Shown here: positions 1 through 9,877 of the stretch, in pieces | Position numbering within the stretch: position 1 is the stretch's first letter | Layout: every line of letters begins with the position of its first letter | Assembly (NCBI GenBank): GCA_017473615.1 | Contig: JAFUKL010000017.1 | Span: forward strand, 1 to 64,000 | Source of the DNA: Muribaculaceae bacterium | Lineage (GTDB): Bacteria > Bacteroidota > Bacteroidia > Bacteroidales > Muribaculaceae | Length of the DNA stretch: 64,000 bases | Direction of reading: 5' to 3' | Made by a program: the position numbers and the translations under genes | The notes under the pieces: generated by a model | What the model was told of the DNA's origin: nothing | The model's database searches: none | The model's input: the letters and a program-made list of their open reading frames with translations, nothing else

Positions 1-68
1 ACAAGCCCGTTCTTCTTCGGGGCATTGCGTTTGAGATAGAATAATACTCTGAAAGTGCTTCTGCTCAT
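1..68 (-). CDS. tyrosine recombinase (integrase), N-terminal fragment cut by window edge
   Basis: Reading the minus strand from the ATG at 68-66 gives 22 codons, beginning MSRSTFRVLFYLKRN and continuing with APKKNGL, before the window ends. This is the characteristic opening of Bacteroidales phage/conjugative-transposon type tyrosine recombinases, whose first ~90 residues form the arm DNA-binding domain; the catalytic domain would lie outside the window. It is too short for a routine ORF search. It implies an integrated element immediately left of the window, with rbfA as chromosomal flank. The family call rests on the N-terminal motif only. Confidence 0.7.
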   Translation of the reverse strand, partial: MSRSTFRVLFYLKRNAPKKNGL

Positions 69-109
69 AACTCTACTTTTTTGATTACAAAATTATTTAT
101 GGTAGAGTT
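69..109 (-). promoter_or_regulatory. integrase promoter inside an 8-bp inverted repeat
   Basis: The minus strand carries TAATTTTG (88-95), a TAnnTTTG -7 element, about 20 nt before the integrase ATG. It is bracketed by a perfect inverted repeat AACTCTAC (69-76) / GTAGAGTT (102-109). Such an arrangement could be a repressor or integrase binding site, or a hairpin; function is inferred. Confidence 0.4.
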
Positions 110-485
110 GAGTGACGGTAAGCAGAACACAGCGTATCGGTGCAAAAGAATCAGCCAAAGCGAAACCGGAACGAAGATATGAGGAACTTCGCTATATTTG
201 CAAACATAATCGCTTTACAAGTATTGCTATTCAGTCTGTTACAGCAACCAAGAAAACATTTCAAAGTCAAGATTCAAAGTAACGGGATAGTAACGAAACT
301 TTGTCATTTCTTGGCTTCCCATTGGCATTTGATGGCACTGCAACATTTTGGCAAACACTGTTAAATCGCTAACAGACAACATTCTTTCCTCGTTTCGCAC
401 TCACTTTCGTTTCTTTGTTGTATCTTTGCAGTACATTCTAACAAATAACTTAAGGTATTACTAATTTTCTATAGAAAAAATCCTA
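110..485. other. junction region between integrative element and rbfA
   Basis: No convincing gene. It should contain the element/chromosome junction because the integrase fragment lies left and the conserved rbfA gene lies right. A 74-codon open frame (140-364) has no family resemblance. I cannot identify an att core without the other end of the element. Confidence 0.35.
421..428 (+). promoter_or_regulatory. -7 element of rbfA promoter
   Basis: TATCTTTG matches the Bacteroidetes -7 consensus TAnnTTTG, 57 nt upstream of the rbfA start. A weak TTTCG lies at about -33. Confidence 0.65.
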
Positions 486-830
486 ATGGAGAGTACAAGA
501 CAACAAAAGATAGCTCGGTTGCTGCAAAAGGAATTGAGCGAGATATTCCGACAAGAAACGGCTAAGGTGAGTAACGTAATAGTGAGCGTGAGCGCAGTGC
601 GTGTTTCACCCGATTTGAGTATAGCGAGGGCATATCTAAGCATATTTCCATCGGATAAGGCGCAAATTCTGCTCGACAGCATCAACAAAAGCGCAAAAAC
701 CATCCGCTACGACCTCGCCCAAAAGATTCGTTACCAATTGCGTAAAACACCTGAGTTGTATTTCCATATTGACGACTCATTGGACTATATCGAGCATATA
801 GATAATCTTTTAGGCAAAAAGGGAGTATAA
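486..830 (+). CDS. rbfA: 30S ribosome-binding factor RbfA
   Basis: RbfA is a small KH-fold cytoplasmic protein that binds the immature 30S subunit and aids 16S rRNA 5'-end maturation, important in the cold. The 114-residue product begins MESTRQQKIARLLQKELSEI and keeps the family pattern of a basic N-terminal helix, a VSVSAVRVSPDLSIARAYLS strand/turn region and a C-terminal RKTPELYFHIDDSLDY motif. Length is normal for the family. The ATG at 486 lies downstream of a TATCTTTG promoter, and the permease gene follows after 18 bp, suggesting co-transcription. Confidence 0.93.
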   Translation: MESTRQQKIARLLQKELSEIFRQETAKVSNVIVSVSAVRVSPDLSIARAYLSIFPSDKAQILLDSINKSAKTIRYDLAQKIRYQLRKTPELYFHIDDSLDYIEHIDNLLGKKGV

Positions 831-848
831 CATTTTCACCCTATTGTC

Positions 849-2078
849 ATGGGATTTATCCTGAAAACAGCATTGCGCTACCTTAAAGCCAAAAAGGCTC
901 ACAGCGCAGTAAACATCATTTCTATCATATCGGTGTGCGGAGTGGTGCTTACCACAGCTGCATTGGTGTGTGTACTATCGGTTTTCAATGGGTTTTCAGG
1001 TCTCATGAGCGATAAATTAGCCAAACTCGACCCTCCTATCAGCATTTCACCTGCAGAGGGAAAAATCATTGGTAATGCCGACAGCTTATTAAATATACTA
1101 AGAAACATCAAAGGTGTGGAAATAGCATTGCCTGCCATTACCGATCAAGCCCTTGCCATTTATGCCGAAAAGCAAGTTCCGGTCACAGTGAAAGGAGTTC
1201 CCGAAGACTTCAACAAACTTACCGATATTGAAGACGTTATACTTTACGGCAATTATGCCCTAAGCGACAGCTCCGCCGGATATGCTATATTAAGTATCGG
1301 TGTTGCCGGCGCACTTCATTCAAGCAATGGTTTCTTCGACTATATGAGGCTTTATGTACCTAAACGTAAAGGAAACATAAATCCTGTCTATCCGGCAAAA
1401 GCATTCCGTACCGACTCGCTCTACATATCGGCAATATATCAAGCCGACCAAAGTTCATACGACCGAGATATGGTATATATACCGATTGATGTGGCACGCC
1501 GACTTTTCGATTATACCACAGAAGCAACTCATATCGAAGTCAAGCCTACAAAAAATGCCGACGAAACCGCTATAATCAAACGAATAGAATCTGCATTAGG
1601 CAACAAATATTCGGTAAAAGACAGACTACAGCAACAAGCAACAGCCTTCAAAATGGTGAATATGGAAAAATGGGTTACGTTCTTATTGCTGTCATTCATT
1701 CTAATTATAGCTGCTTTCAACGTCATCAGTTCCCTATCTTTGTTAATTATCGAAAAAGATGAAAGTATACGCACTTTCCACAATATCGGTGCAACCAACA
1801 GACAAATAAGCATGATTTTCATCACAGAGGGGCTACTTATATCTTTGACCGGAGCTATCATAGGTATCGCAATAGGAGTAATTCTATGTCTTATGCAGCA
1901 AGAATTAGGCTTGATAAAACTTGCCGGCGATAGTGAGACGATAATAGTTGACAGTTATCCGGTAAAACTGCTGTGGAGCGACCTGACTATTGTGTTCGCC
2001 CTCGTATCTGCTGTAGGTGTCCTCACATCTTTCATTACGGCAACGCTTATGCGTTCACGCCTAAAGTCAAAGCTATAG
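849..2078 (+). CDS. LolE/FtsX-family ABC transporter permease
   Basis: The 409-residue integral inner-membrane protein has the MacB/FtsX layout: one N-terminal transmembrane helix (about residues 22-45), a large extracytoplasmic domain, then three C-terminal helices (about 275-400). The opening (LKTALRYLKAKKAHSAVNII) is typical of LolC/LolE-like permeases that extract lipoproteins from the inner membrane with the LolD ATPase. No ATPase gene is adjacent, so the partner must be elsewhere. It probably shares the rbfA transcript. Its 3' end overlaps the convergent SDR gene by 6 bp. Lipoprotein release is the family's usual job; the exact substrate is inferred. Confidence 0.85.
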   Translation: MGFILKTALRYLKAKKAHSAVNIISIISVCGVVLTTAALVCVLSVFNGFSGLMSDKLAKLDPPISISPAEGKIIGNADSLLNILRNIKGVEIALPAITDQALAIYAEKQVPVTVKGVPEDFNKLTDIEDVILYGNYALSDSSAGYAILSIGVAGALHSSNGFFDYMRLYVPKRKGNINPVYPAKAFRTDSLYISAIYQADQSSYDRDMVYIPIDVARRLFDYTTEATHIEVKPTKNADETAIIKRIESALGNKYSVKDRLQQQATAFKMVNMEKWVTFLLLSFILIIAAFNVISSLSLLIIEKDESIRTFHNIGATNRQISMIFITEGLLISLTGAIIGIAIGVILCLMQQELGLIKLAGDSETIIVDSYPVKLLWSDLTIVFALVSAVGVLTSFITATLMRSRLKSKL

Positions 2079-2894
2079 AAACGGTTTCAATACATCCATT
2101 ATTTTCTCTGCGGTCACTTGAGCATTACCTATTATACTGCCGGAAGGACGTTTTTCTTTACCATGATAGTATATAATCCCCGTTTTCATTGATTTCATCG
2201 CATATAGAGCCGACAAAGCACCTTTCTCCGGACTGCTGATAAAAGGACGAAAAAACACATCGGCAAGAGGGTCAAACCACCGCTGCATGCGTATCATTCC
2301 CGTATTCACGATTCCCGGATCGGCACAATTCACCCTTATTCCACGTTTGTCGTATTCACATGCGAGCCATACGGCAAACATAGTCAGTGCCCGCTTACTT
2401 CGTCCATAAGTAGCCAGTTGACCAAAGTGTTTCTCATAAGGAAAACATTCCGACAAATTCCAAATATCGCGCGTAAGCGATGTGGTGAACACAACGCTCG
2501 CCCCCTTCTCCAGCAACGGTTCAAGCAGTATCGACATAAGAGCAGGAGAAAAAACATTCACCATGAAATCCATCTCATACCCGCACGATGATATTTCGCT
2601 CCCATGCGTCATTATTCCCGCATTATTAACTATCGATGCGATCCTTCTGCCTTGCGCATTAAGCTCATTACAAAACGATTTCACCGAGGCAAAAGAGTCC
2701 AATTTCAACTCCCGGCAATGAATATCACGGTTACCCGTCAGCTGCATCAACCGTTCTTTTTGTAATTCAGCTTTCTCGATATTACGGCACGCAAGTACCA
2801 CAGCCTTACCCTCTTTTGCAATGGTTTCGGCTATTTTACCACCTATACTTCCGGTAGTTCCTGTCACAATATAGAGCGGAGACAAGTCTTTCAT
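2073..2894 (-). CDS. short-chain dehydrogenase (retinol-dehydrogenase-like SDR), last gene of steroid-type operon
   Basis: The 273-residue classical SDR has a Rossmann nucleotide-binding motif TGTTGSIG (residues 11-18), NNAG (90-93), a catalytic Ser near 139 and the YGRSK active-site motif (Tyr163/Lys167). Overall it resembles retinol dehydrogenase/WW-oxidoreductase-type SDRs, which act on hydroxyls or ketones of hydrophobic substrates with NAD(P)(H). Its ATG overlaps the stop of the upstream SDR by 4 bp, so translation is probably coupled. In the context of a 5-alpha-reductase and an OYE reductase, a hydroxysteroid dehydrogenase role is plausible but not shown by the sequence alone. Confidence 0.85.
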   Translation of the reverse strand: MKDLSPLYIVTGTTGSIGGKIAETIAKEGKAVVLACRNIEKAELQKERLMQLTGNRDIHCRELKLDSFASVKSFCNELNAQGRRIASIVNNAGIMTHGSEISSCGYEMDFMVNVFSPALMSILLEPLLEKGASVVFTTSLTRDIWNLSECFPYEKHFGQLATYGRSKRALTMFAVWLACEYDKRGIRVNCADPGIVNTGMIRMQRWFDPLADVFFRPFISSPEKGALSALYAMKSMKTGIIYYHGKEKRPSGSIIGNAQVTAEKIMDVLKPFL

Positions 2895-3703
2895 TTCCTT
2901 ATATTCTTGTCAAGCAGTTTATATTTCACCAGCATTTTTATGCAAACCGGTAATTTCGGCACGATAAAAGCAGCCGCTTTATTCATAAAACCGTTAACAT
3001 ACTGCTGCTTACGGCTGAACATACGTTTCAAAGCTCCGCGCACAAATTTTTGAGGAGTAGCCAAAACACCTATTTTCACAGCAAAATCACGCAAATTCCT
3101 CGGCAGTCCGAACAAATCGGTCGCAATCCCGCCGGGACATGCCACCGTCACCGAAACACCGCTATCACGCAACTCCAAACACATAGCCCGGGAAAGCACC
3201 TGTATAAATGACTTCGTTGCTGAATACATGGCAATTCCGGGCATTGGCATCCAGCACGACATTGAAGACATGTTCAGTATGTATCCTCCTCCGCGTTTCT
3301 TCATATCTTCGGCAAACACTCGGCAAAGCAATGTAACGGCTCTTACATGTAAATCTATAAACAGATTCAATTGCTCATGGGATGTTTCACACACCTCCTT
3401 GAATGCAAACACGCCGGCATTATTTATCAGTACATCTATGCCATCGGTGTTTTTTACACAAAAATCCAAAAGAAATTCAGCGCAATCGGAATCACAAAGA
3501 TTCTTGAAACAAGCATAAAATCTCTGTTCCGGGTATTTTTCGGCCAATTCATCGCATATCCGCTCCAACTCTTGACGCTGATTGCTCACCAATACCACAT
3601 TGGCACCTCTCGCCGCCAATTGTCTCGAAAATTCCAGACCTATACCGCTTGATGCACCGGTCACCAAAGCTGTCATCCCTTTGCAATCATCCATCCAAGC
3701 CAT
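2891..3703 (-). CDS. short-chain dehydrogenase (DltE / 17-beta-HSD12-like SDR)
   Basis: The 270-residue classical SDR has TGASSGIG (residues 15-22), NNAG (94-97), a catalytic Ser in NMSSMS (about 146-147) and YSATK (Tyr160/Lys164). The long C-terminal part after the catalytic motif resembles the DltE / 17-beta-hydroxysteroid-dehydrogenase-12-like branch. It is embedded in a tight operon, overlapping the OYE gene upstream by 17 bp and the next SDR by 4 bp. A 3-hydroxysteroid dehydrogenase step is a good guess from context; fatty or other ketone reduction is the alternative. Confidence 0.85.
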   Translation of the reverse strand: MAWMDDCKGMTALVTGASSGIGLEFSRQLAARGANVVLVSNQRQELERICDELAEKYPEQRFYACFKNLCDSDCAEFLLDFCVKNTDGIDVLINNAGVFAFKEVCETSHEQLNLFIDLHVRAVTLLCRVFAEDMKKRGGGYILNMSSMSCWMPMPGIAMYSATKSFIQVLSRAMCLELRDSGVSVTVACPGGIATDLFGLPRNLRDFAVKIGVLATPQKFVRGALKRMFSRKQQYVNGFMNKAAAFIVPKLPVCIKMLVKYKLLDKNIRK

Positions 3704-4946
3704 TTCTTCTTTTTATTCCGGCAATCTCTCTCTTAATGCCTTCGGTAAGGTCACACCTATGTTTATGACATGCCATTTCCTTTGAGTACATGCGGGCGAT
3801 ACAATAATTAACATGGTCACACCCACACCTCTCCTCTCCATCACGCATACGGTTGACGAAATCCGGCTCATTTATCAGCGCACGCCCCATCTGCACAGCC
3901 TCAAACCCACTGTTCAATACTGTTTCAATCCCATCTCGGGACACACATCCACCCACATATATCAATGGCAGTTTTACATTCTTACGCACTTCAAGAGCAT
4001 CTTCAAGAAAATACAAATCCTTATAAGGTTCCGATTTTATCATACATCTGCCCACAGCACGCACCCCATATTTCAACCACCATTGTGTCATATAATGCGT
4101 CATTGTGTGTATAGGCATCTCACCACGCATCACATACATAGGAGCTTTACTCACAAAACCTCCACTCAACACAAGTCCGTCAACACCGAGCCTTTCCAAT
4201 TCCTTAGCTATGACAATACCCTCTTCCAATTCATTACCTCCTTTAAAACCATCACGCATATTGGTCTTCACTACAACGGCAATCTCTCCATTGGCAGCCT
4301 TCATCACATGCTCCATACACAAACGCATGAAATTCATACGATTATCTAAGTCTCCACCAAAGCTATCACGGCGGTGATTGGTGTAAGGCGACAAGAACTG
4401 GCTTATCAAATAACCATGACCCGCATGAATCTCCACGCAGTCAAAACCGGAATCCTTGGCAAGGCATACCGCCTCACCGAATTTCTCAGCCATTCTCTCA
4501 ATTTCATCAATGCTCATTCCTCTAACGACAGTAGGCGAATAAAGATTAAACCCCGTCGATGCCGAAATGGGAATTTGACCGGCAGTAGCCACATGAGACA
4601 TGTTTCCGCAATGTCCCAATTGAATTGAAGCCTTAGCACCTTCAGCATGAATAGCATCGGTCAGCATCCTTAACGGCAAAACTATTTCACGGCGCATCCA
4701 CAACTGGTTGTCAAAAGACAATCCGCTACGGCTCACCGATGCGTATGCTACAGTTGTCATCCCTATTCCTCCTCGTGCAACCGAAGTGTGATAATCATAC
4801 AGCATCTGAGACGGATTATGCTCCGGACACATGTTTTCAAATGCCGCCGACCGTATAGTACGATTGCGCAAAGTAACCGGACCTATCTTCACCGGTGTAA
4901 ACAGCAACGATTCTGTTTTCTCCATATATTTAGAAGTTGTTTTCAT
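3687..4946 (-). CDS. Old Yellow Enzyme family NADH:flavin oxidoreductase, candidate steroid 5-beta-reductase
   Basis: The 419-residue FMN TIM-barrel enzyme is of the OYE/2,4-dienoyl-CoA reductase class. It shows the phosphate-site strand start TPVKIGPVTLRNR, the QLGHCG motif (109-114), the active-site stretch HAGHGYL (174-180) followed by SQFLSPYTNHRRDSFGG, and the late GGCVSRDG and MGRALINEPDF elements. It lacks the C-terminal FAD/NADH module of full dienoyl-CoA reductases. A Cys-rich tail (Cys374, 376, 382, 393, 398) recalls their 4Fe-4S site but with altered spacing. Such enzymes reduce activated C=C bonds; BaiCD/BaiH-type relatives act on delta-4 or delta-6 3-keto bile acids. Together with the neighbouring 5-alpha-reductase and SDRs this suggests 5-beta reduction of steroids. 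The start could also be Met8. Confidence 0.8.
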   Translation of the reverse strand: MKTTSKYMEKTESLLFTPVKIGPVTLRNRTIRSAAFENMCPEHNPSQMLYDYHTSVARGGIGMTTVAYASVSRSGLSFDNQLWMRREIVLPLRMLTDAIHAEGAKASIQLGHCGNMSHVATAGQIPISASTGFNLYSPTVVRGMSIDEIERMAEKFGEAVCLAKDSGFDCVEIHAGHGYLISQFLSPYTNHRRDSFGGDLDNRMNFMRLCMEHVMKAANGEIAVVVKTNMRDGFKGGNELEEGIVIAKELERLGVDGLVLSGGFVSKAPMYVMRGEMPIHTMTHYMTQWWLKYGVRAVGRCMIKSEPYKDLYFLEDALEVRKNVKLPLIYVGGCVSRDGIETVLNSGFEAVQMGRALINEPDFVNRMRDGEERCGCDHVNYCIARMYSKEMACHKHRCDLTEGIKREIAGIKRRNGLDG

Positions 4947-4993
4947 TTTATTTCAAGATTATATAAAAATTTAAGAGAATTCAAAACTACTTC

Positions 4994-5773
4994 TTAATAT
5001 ATAAATGGTATTATCCTTTTTAATTTGAGTTTTGTAAATTCTTCTCCAAACTCTTCGGCATAACGTCGGTGAATACGCCATGCACGAGGTGCAAGGTTGG
5101 CAAACGTCCACCACGCAAACAAAAGTCCAGCACACGACCAAGTCATAATGGCAAATCCAACCCATTCGACAAACTCTCCGAGATAGTTAGCACTCGACAC
5201 ATACCGGAACATCCCACCCTTAGGTATATAATGAGCAGTATCTCCCGGTCTACGCAGATTCCTTATTATATAATCGCTATTCAGATTTATTGCCATACCT
5301 GCTGCAAACACCACTACCCCTATGACAAATTGCGGTGTGTAAAGCCAATCTGTCCCATACATTCCCTCAGGAGACATATAAAATATCCAGCCACCCTGCA
5401 TATAAGCATTCACGACATTAAAAACCACTCCCATCAATACTATAACAAGCGGCATGCGGTTTTTACCGCGCATAATCATAGGGAATATGAAAGACCTCTG
5501 AAAATAATGGGCTTGAAACAGCAGGAAGAACACCAACGGAACAATATCCCACCTTCTGCAGGAGTTCCACCACAGCAAGCACATCACTATAAATACCGGA
5601 GCCTCCATAAGCACCCAACCCATACGATTGGTAACCGAAAATCCCCATTTTTTTGTATACATCATGCCGTATCCTGCACCCACAAAATAAAGTGCTATAA
5701 ATACGAAAACTCCCATAAGAGCCATTGCATAAAGGGTATTCTCAAAAAACACCGTATCAAGAAAAAAAATCAT
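4994..5773 (-). CDS. steroid 5-alpha-reductase family membrane enzyme
   Basis: The 259-residue polytopic membrane protein carries the full signature of 3-oxo-5-alpha-steroid 4-dehydrogenases. It has a MEAPVF turn with Glu57, HYFQRSFIFPMIMRG (89-103), NSDYIIRNLRRPGDT (165-179), GGMFRYVSSANYLGE (186-200) and a C-terminal RIIPFIY. These match the NADPH-binding and substrate residues of mammalian SRD5A1/2 (Glu57 and the Asn/Glu of ANYxGE are in register). The reaction would be NADPH-dependent reduction of a delta-4-3-ketosteroid to the 5-alpha product. It is first in the operon, 47 bp before the OYE gene. Homology to the family is clear; the physiological substrate (bile acid intermediate, steroid hormone or other isoprenoid) is inferred. 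Confidence 0.88.
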   Translation of the reverse strand: MIFFLDTVFFENTLYAMALMGVFVFIALYFVGAGYGMMYTKKWGFSVTNRMGWVLMEAPVFIVMCLLWWNSCRRWDIVPLVFFLLFQAHYFQRSFIFPMIMRGKNRMPLVIVLMGVVFNVVNAYMQGGWIFYMSPEGMYGTDWLYTPQFVIGVVVFAAGMAINLNSDYIIRNLRRPGDTAHYIPKGGMFRYVSSANYLGEFVEWVGFAIMTWSCAGLLFAWWTFANLAPRAWRIHRRYAEEFGEEFTKLKLKRIIPFIY

Positions 5774-5794
5774 ATATTACGCTTTTATAATGTT

Positions 5795-5802
5795 CAAAAG
5801 TA
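5795..5802 (-). promoter_or_regulatory. -7 element of the steroid-type operon
   Basis: The minus strand reads TACTTTTG, matching TAnnTTTG, 21 nt before the 5-alpha-reductase start. No clear -33 element is visible in the AT-rich DNA above it. Confidence 0.5.
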
Positions 5803-5851
5803 CGAAAAAATACGCTTTTTAAATAATTTAAATTGATATATTGTAATTTTT

Positions 5852-5903
5852 GACTAACTTAGTCGAGTTTTTGGTATATATAATATCCATGACCTAAAAA
5901 CTC
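5852..5903. promoter_or_regulatory. palindrome and hairpin in the divergent spacer
   Basis: The spacer between the divergent operon and the secreted-protein gene contains a perfect palindrome GACTAA-C-TTAGTC (5852-5864). Directly after it is a stem-loop, GAGTTTTTGG (5865-5874) against CCTAAAAACTC (5893-5903). The palindrome is a candidate operator; the stem-loop may lie in the 5' leader of the downstream gene. Function is inferred. Confidence 0.4.
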
Positions 5904-5948
5904 AAAAATTAAGAACCATAAGATTCACTGTTTAATTTTCAAATCAAC

Positions 5949-8135
5949 ATGAAAAAAATTTACTTTTTAACTTTAACACTTCTTTGTGCGTTCTTGGCTC
6001 AAGCAGCTACAGTTAACGTATATGTAAAGAAGAACGAAGCTGTTTCTAACGAAACATTGGCTTTGTATTGGTGGGGACTTCCCTCAAACAACCCAAGCTG
6101 GCCCGGTGAAAAATTTACCGAGAGTTACACCGACAACAATGGTGTCGAATTCTGGAAAAAAACCGTTGACATAGGAAATGCAACATCATGGAACATTATC
6201 ATCAATAACAACGGCAACGGGAAACAAACTGTAGACATGAAAGGTCCGATGACAGATACTTTCTATGAAGTTACATTGGGAGGAAGCAAAGGCTACAACT
6301 ACAGCGACATCACACCGAGTGATGATAGAACAGGAGTTTTTCTAAAAGGAAATGTAACATCTTGGGATGAAAACTATGCCGGCTACGAATTTAAGAAAAC
6401 AAGTACCGACAAAGTATATGAACTTACCAATGTTAAACTTCAAGGATTCTTCAAGATTGCCGATGCCAATTGGAGCGAATATAATATTGGTGCAAGCGGT
6501 GAAAACGCCACTCAAATAACTATTGGGCAAGCCGTTACTCTATCAAACAGCAGCGATAGTAAAAACATGTATCTTGACGGTACATATTTTTGCAGTCTCA
6601 TATCTCTTGACATGAGAGGCAACGACCCTATAGTAACCATTACCGGTTCAAAAACCAATTCAGGCGTTTATCTTAAAGGAGATGTAAATAATTGGAGCGA
6701 CTCCAACGAATGGGAATTCACCGACAATGGTGCAGGTAAATACGTGTTAGACAAAGCTTTGACATCAGCAGATGGAGGATTTAAAGTAACTGCTTATGAT
6801 AAATGGTTCGGACTTCCGGGCGAAACAGAACCTATGACAATCGCAGTCAACGAAACTGTGGCTCTTGGTGATGGAAAAAATATGATTCTACCCGGTGATT
6901 GTACAGCATCTAAATTTGAATTGAATATAGATGACGCAGGTAACGCAAGTCTGCGAATCACAGCAAACAATGAAATTTCCTATCCTAATTGCCTTTACGT
7001 AGTAGGAAATCTACCGGGACAGGACTGGAATCCGGCATACTCAGGTGCAGTTCTTTCCAAGACAGAAACAGAAGGTACATATTCTGGTATCATTTCCATA
7101 TCTGATACCGGCGATGGCAACGGATATTTCTCAATCATTACTCAAACGGGTGACTGGGATACCGCAAATGCGGGCAAACGCTATGGAGCTGCAACTGCCG
7201 ACGAATTATTGACTTCCGGTGTTACGGCTACAGTGAAATCGGAAGGATGGGATACAAAATCATGGAAGATTGCAGCCGGCAATTATAAAGTGGTTGTCAG
7301 CCTTGCCGACATGAGCATTACAGCAACAATCACCGATGAAAAGCCCACTTTGCCAAGTATTTACTTGCGCGGTAACGTAAATAATTGGGAAGTCTCTGAT
7401 GATTACAAATTTATCGAGACCGAGACTGAAGGCATTTACGAACTTGCCAACGTCAGATTACAGGGATTCTTCAAGATTGCCGATGCCAACTGGTCTTTCG
7501 TTAATATCGGTTCTTCCGATGGAGCAAACCTTAAAATAGGACAAGCCAACTATTTAGTAAGTGGCACCGACAGTAAAAACATGTCACTTAGCGGAACATA
7601 TCAATGCAGCCTTATAACACTTGACATGACCGGCGACAACCCGGTGCTTACTATAACAGGCGAAGCTGTAGGTTCAGGCATCGTATTGGCTTTTGAAGGT
7701 AACAATTGGGGTACAAGCGAAGACTATACCGACTATGAATTTGAAGACTACGGACAGGGATTCTATATGCTTGAGAACGGAATACAATCCACCGATGGAG
7801 AATTCAACATCAACATAAACGGCGTTACCTACGGCATTGCAGGTACTGCCTCAACCACCATCGCCTATGAAGAATCCTACATATTGACACCCGATGCTCA
7901 AAAACTCGCTCTTCCTGAAGAGACAGCAGCATCTTCATTTGAGCTAAGTATCACCGATGACGGAGAAGTGACACTGGTAATCTACGAAGGCGAATTTTCG
8001 GGTATAGGAAATATACATTTCGATGCCGATGCTCCTGTAGAATATTTCAATCTGCAAGGAGTAAAAACAGTAAATCCAGAAAAGGGCATCTTCATCAAGA
8101 AACAAGGGGCAAGAATAACTAAAGTGGTTCTATAA
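5949..8135 (+). CDS. large secreted protein with starch-binding-like and repeated modules
   Basis: The 728-residue protein has a Sec signal peptide (about 1-19, ending AQA). An opening domain (VYVKKNEAV ... LALYWW ... WPGEKF) resembles CBM26-type starch-binding modules. Repeated beta-sandwich-like units follow, each starting with a G-N/D-V-x-x-W pattern (VFLKGNVTSW, VYLKGDVNNW, IYLRGNVNNW). Two of them, around residues 120-230 and 470-580, are near-duplicates sharing LQGFFKIADANWS and a 'DSKNM' loop. The C-terminus ends APVEYFNLQGVK ... GIFIKKQG ... KVVL, the same tail as the protein at 31432-33696, and is probably a sorting or anchoring module. No catalytic motif is seen. A role in binding glycans at the cell surface is likely but inferred. 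Confidence 0.75.
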   Translation: MKKIYFLTLTLLCAFLAQAATVNVYVKKNEAVSNETLALYWWGLPSNNPSWPGEKFTESYTDNNGVEFWKKTVDIGNATSWNIIINNNGNGKQTVDMKGPMTDTFYEVTLGGSKGYNYSDITPSDDRTGVFLKGNVTSWDENYAGYEFKKTSTDKVYELTNVKLQGFFKIADANWSEYNIGASGENATQITIGQAVTLSNSSDSKNMYLDGTYFCSLISLDMRGNDPIVTITGSKTNSGVYLKGDVNNWSDSNEWEFTDNGAGKYVLDKALTSADGGFKVTAYDKWFGLPGETEPMTIAVNETVALGDGKNMILPGDCTASKFELNIDDAGNASLRITANNEISYPNCLYVVGNLPGQDWNPAYSGAVLSKTETEGTYSGIISISDTGDGNGYFSIITQTGDWDTANAGKRYGAATADELLTSGVTATVKSEGWDTKSWKIAAGNYKVVVSLADMSITATITDEKPTLPSIYLRGNVNNWEVSDDYKFIETETEGIYELANVRLQGFFKIADANWSFVNIGSSDGANLKIGQANYLVSGTDSKNMSLSGTYQCSLITLDMTGDNPVLTITGEAVGSGIVLAFEGNNWGTSEDYTDYEFEDYGQGFYMLENGIQSTDGEFNININGVTYGIAGTASTTIAYEESYILTPDAQKLALPEETAASSFELSITDDGEVTLVIYEGEFSGIGNIHFDADAPVEYFNLQGVKTVNPEKGIFIKKQGARITKVVL

Positions 8136-8162
8136 TATAGCTCACATAAAAGTTTATAAATT

Positions 8163-8196
8163 AAAAGACCCGACGGAATTTCCGCCGGGTCTTTTA
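8163..8196. terminator. bidirectional rho-independent terminator
   Basis: An approximately 15-bp stem (aaaagacccgacgga / tccgccgggtctttt, one mismatch) with A and T tracts on either side lies between the convergent ends of the secreted-protein gene and groL. Confidence 0.85.
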
Positions 8197-8217
8197 ATTT
8201 ATGTTATATCAGGGATA

Positions 8218-9870
<1,653 letters not shown>

Positions 9871-9877
9871 TTAACGT

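Noticed and set aside
140..364. 74-codon plus-strand open frame beside the integrase fragment
   Set aside because: No recognisable family, no promoter or clear ribosome site, and it lies in the element/chromosome junction; composition gives no coding signal.
3813..4349. 178-codon plus-strand frame opposite the OYE gene
   Set aside because: Thr/His-rich antisense shadow of a clear FMN reductase.
5069..5836. 255-codon plus-strand frame opposite the 5-alpha-reductase gene
   Set aside because: Antisense shadow: the minus-strand frame carries the whole steroid-reductase signature, while this frame is His/Tyr/Pro-rich low-complexity text.
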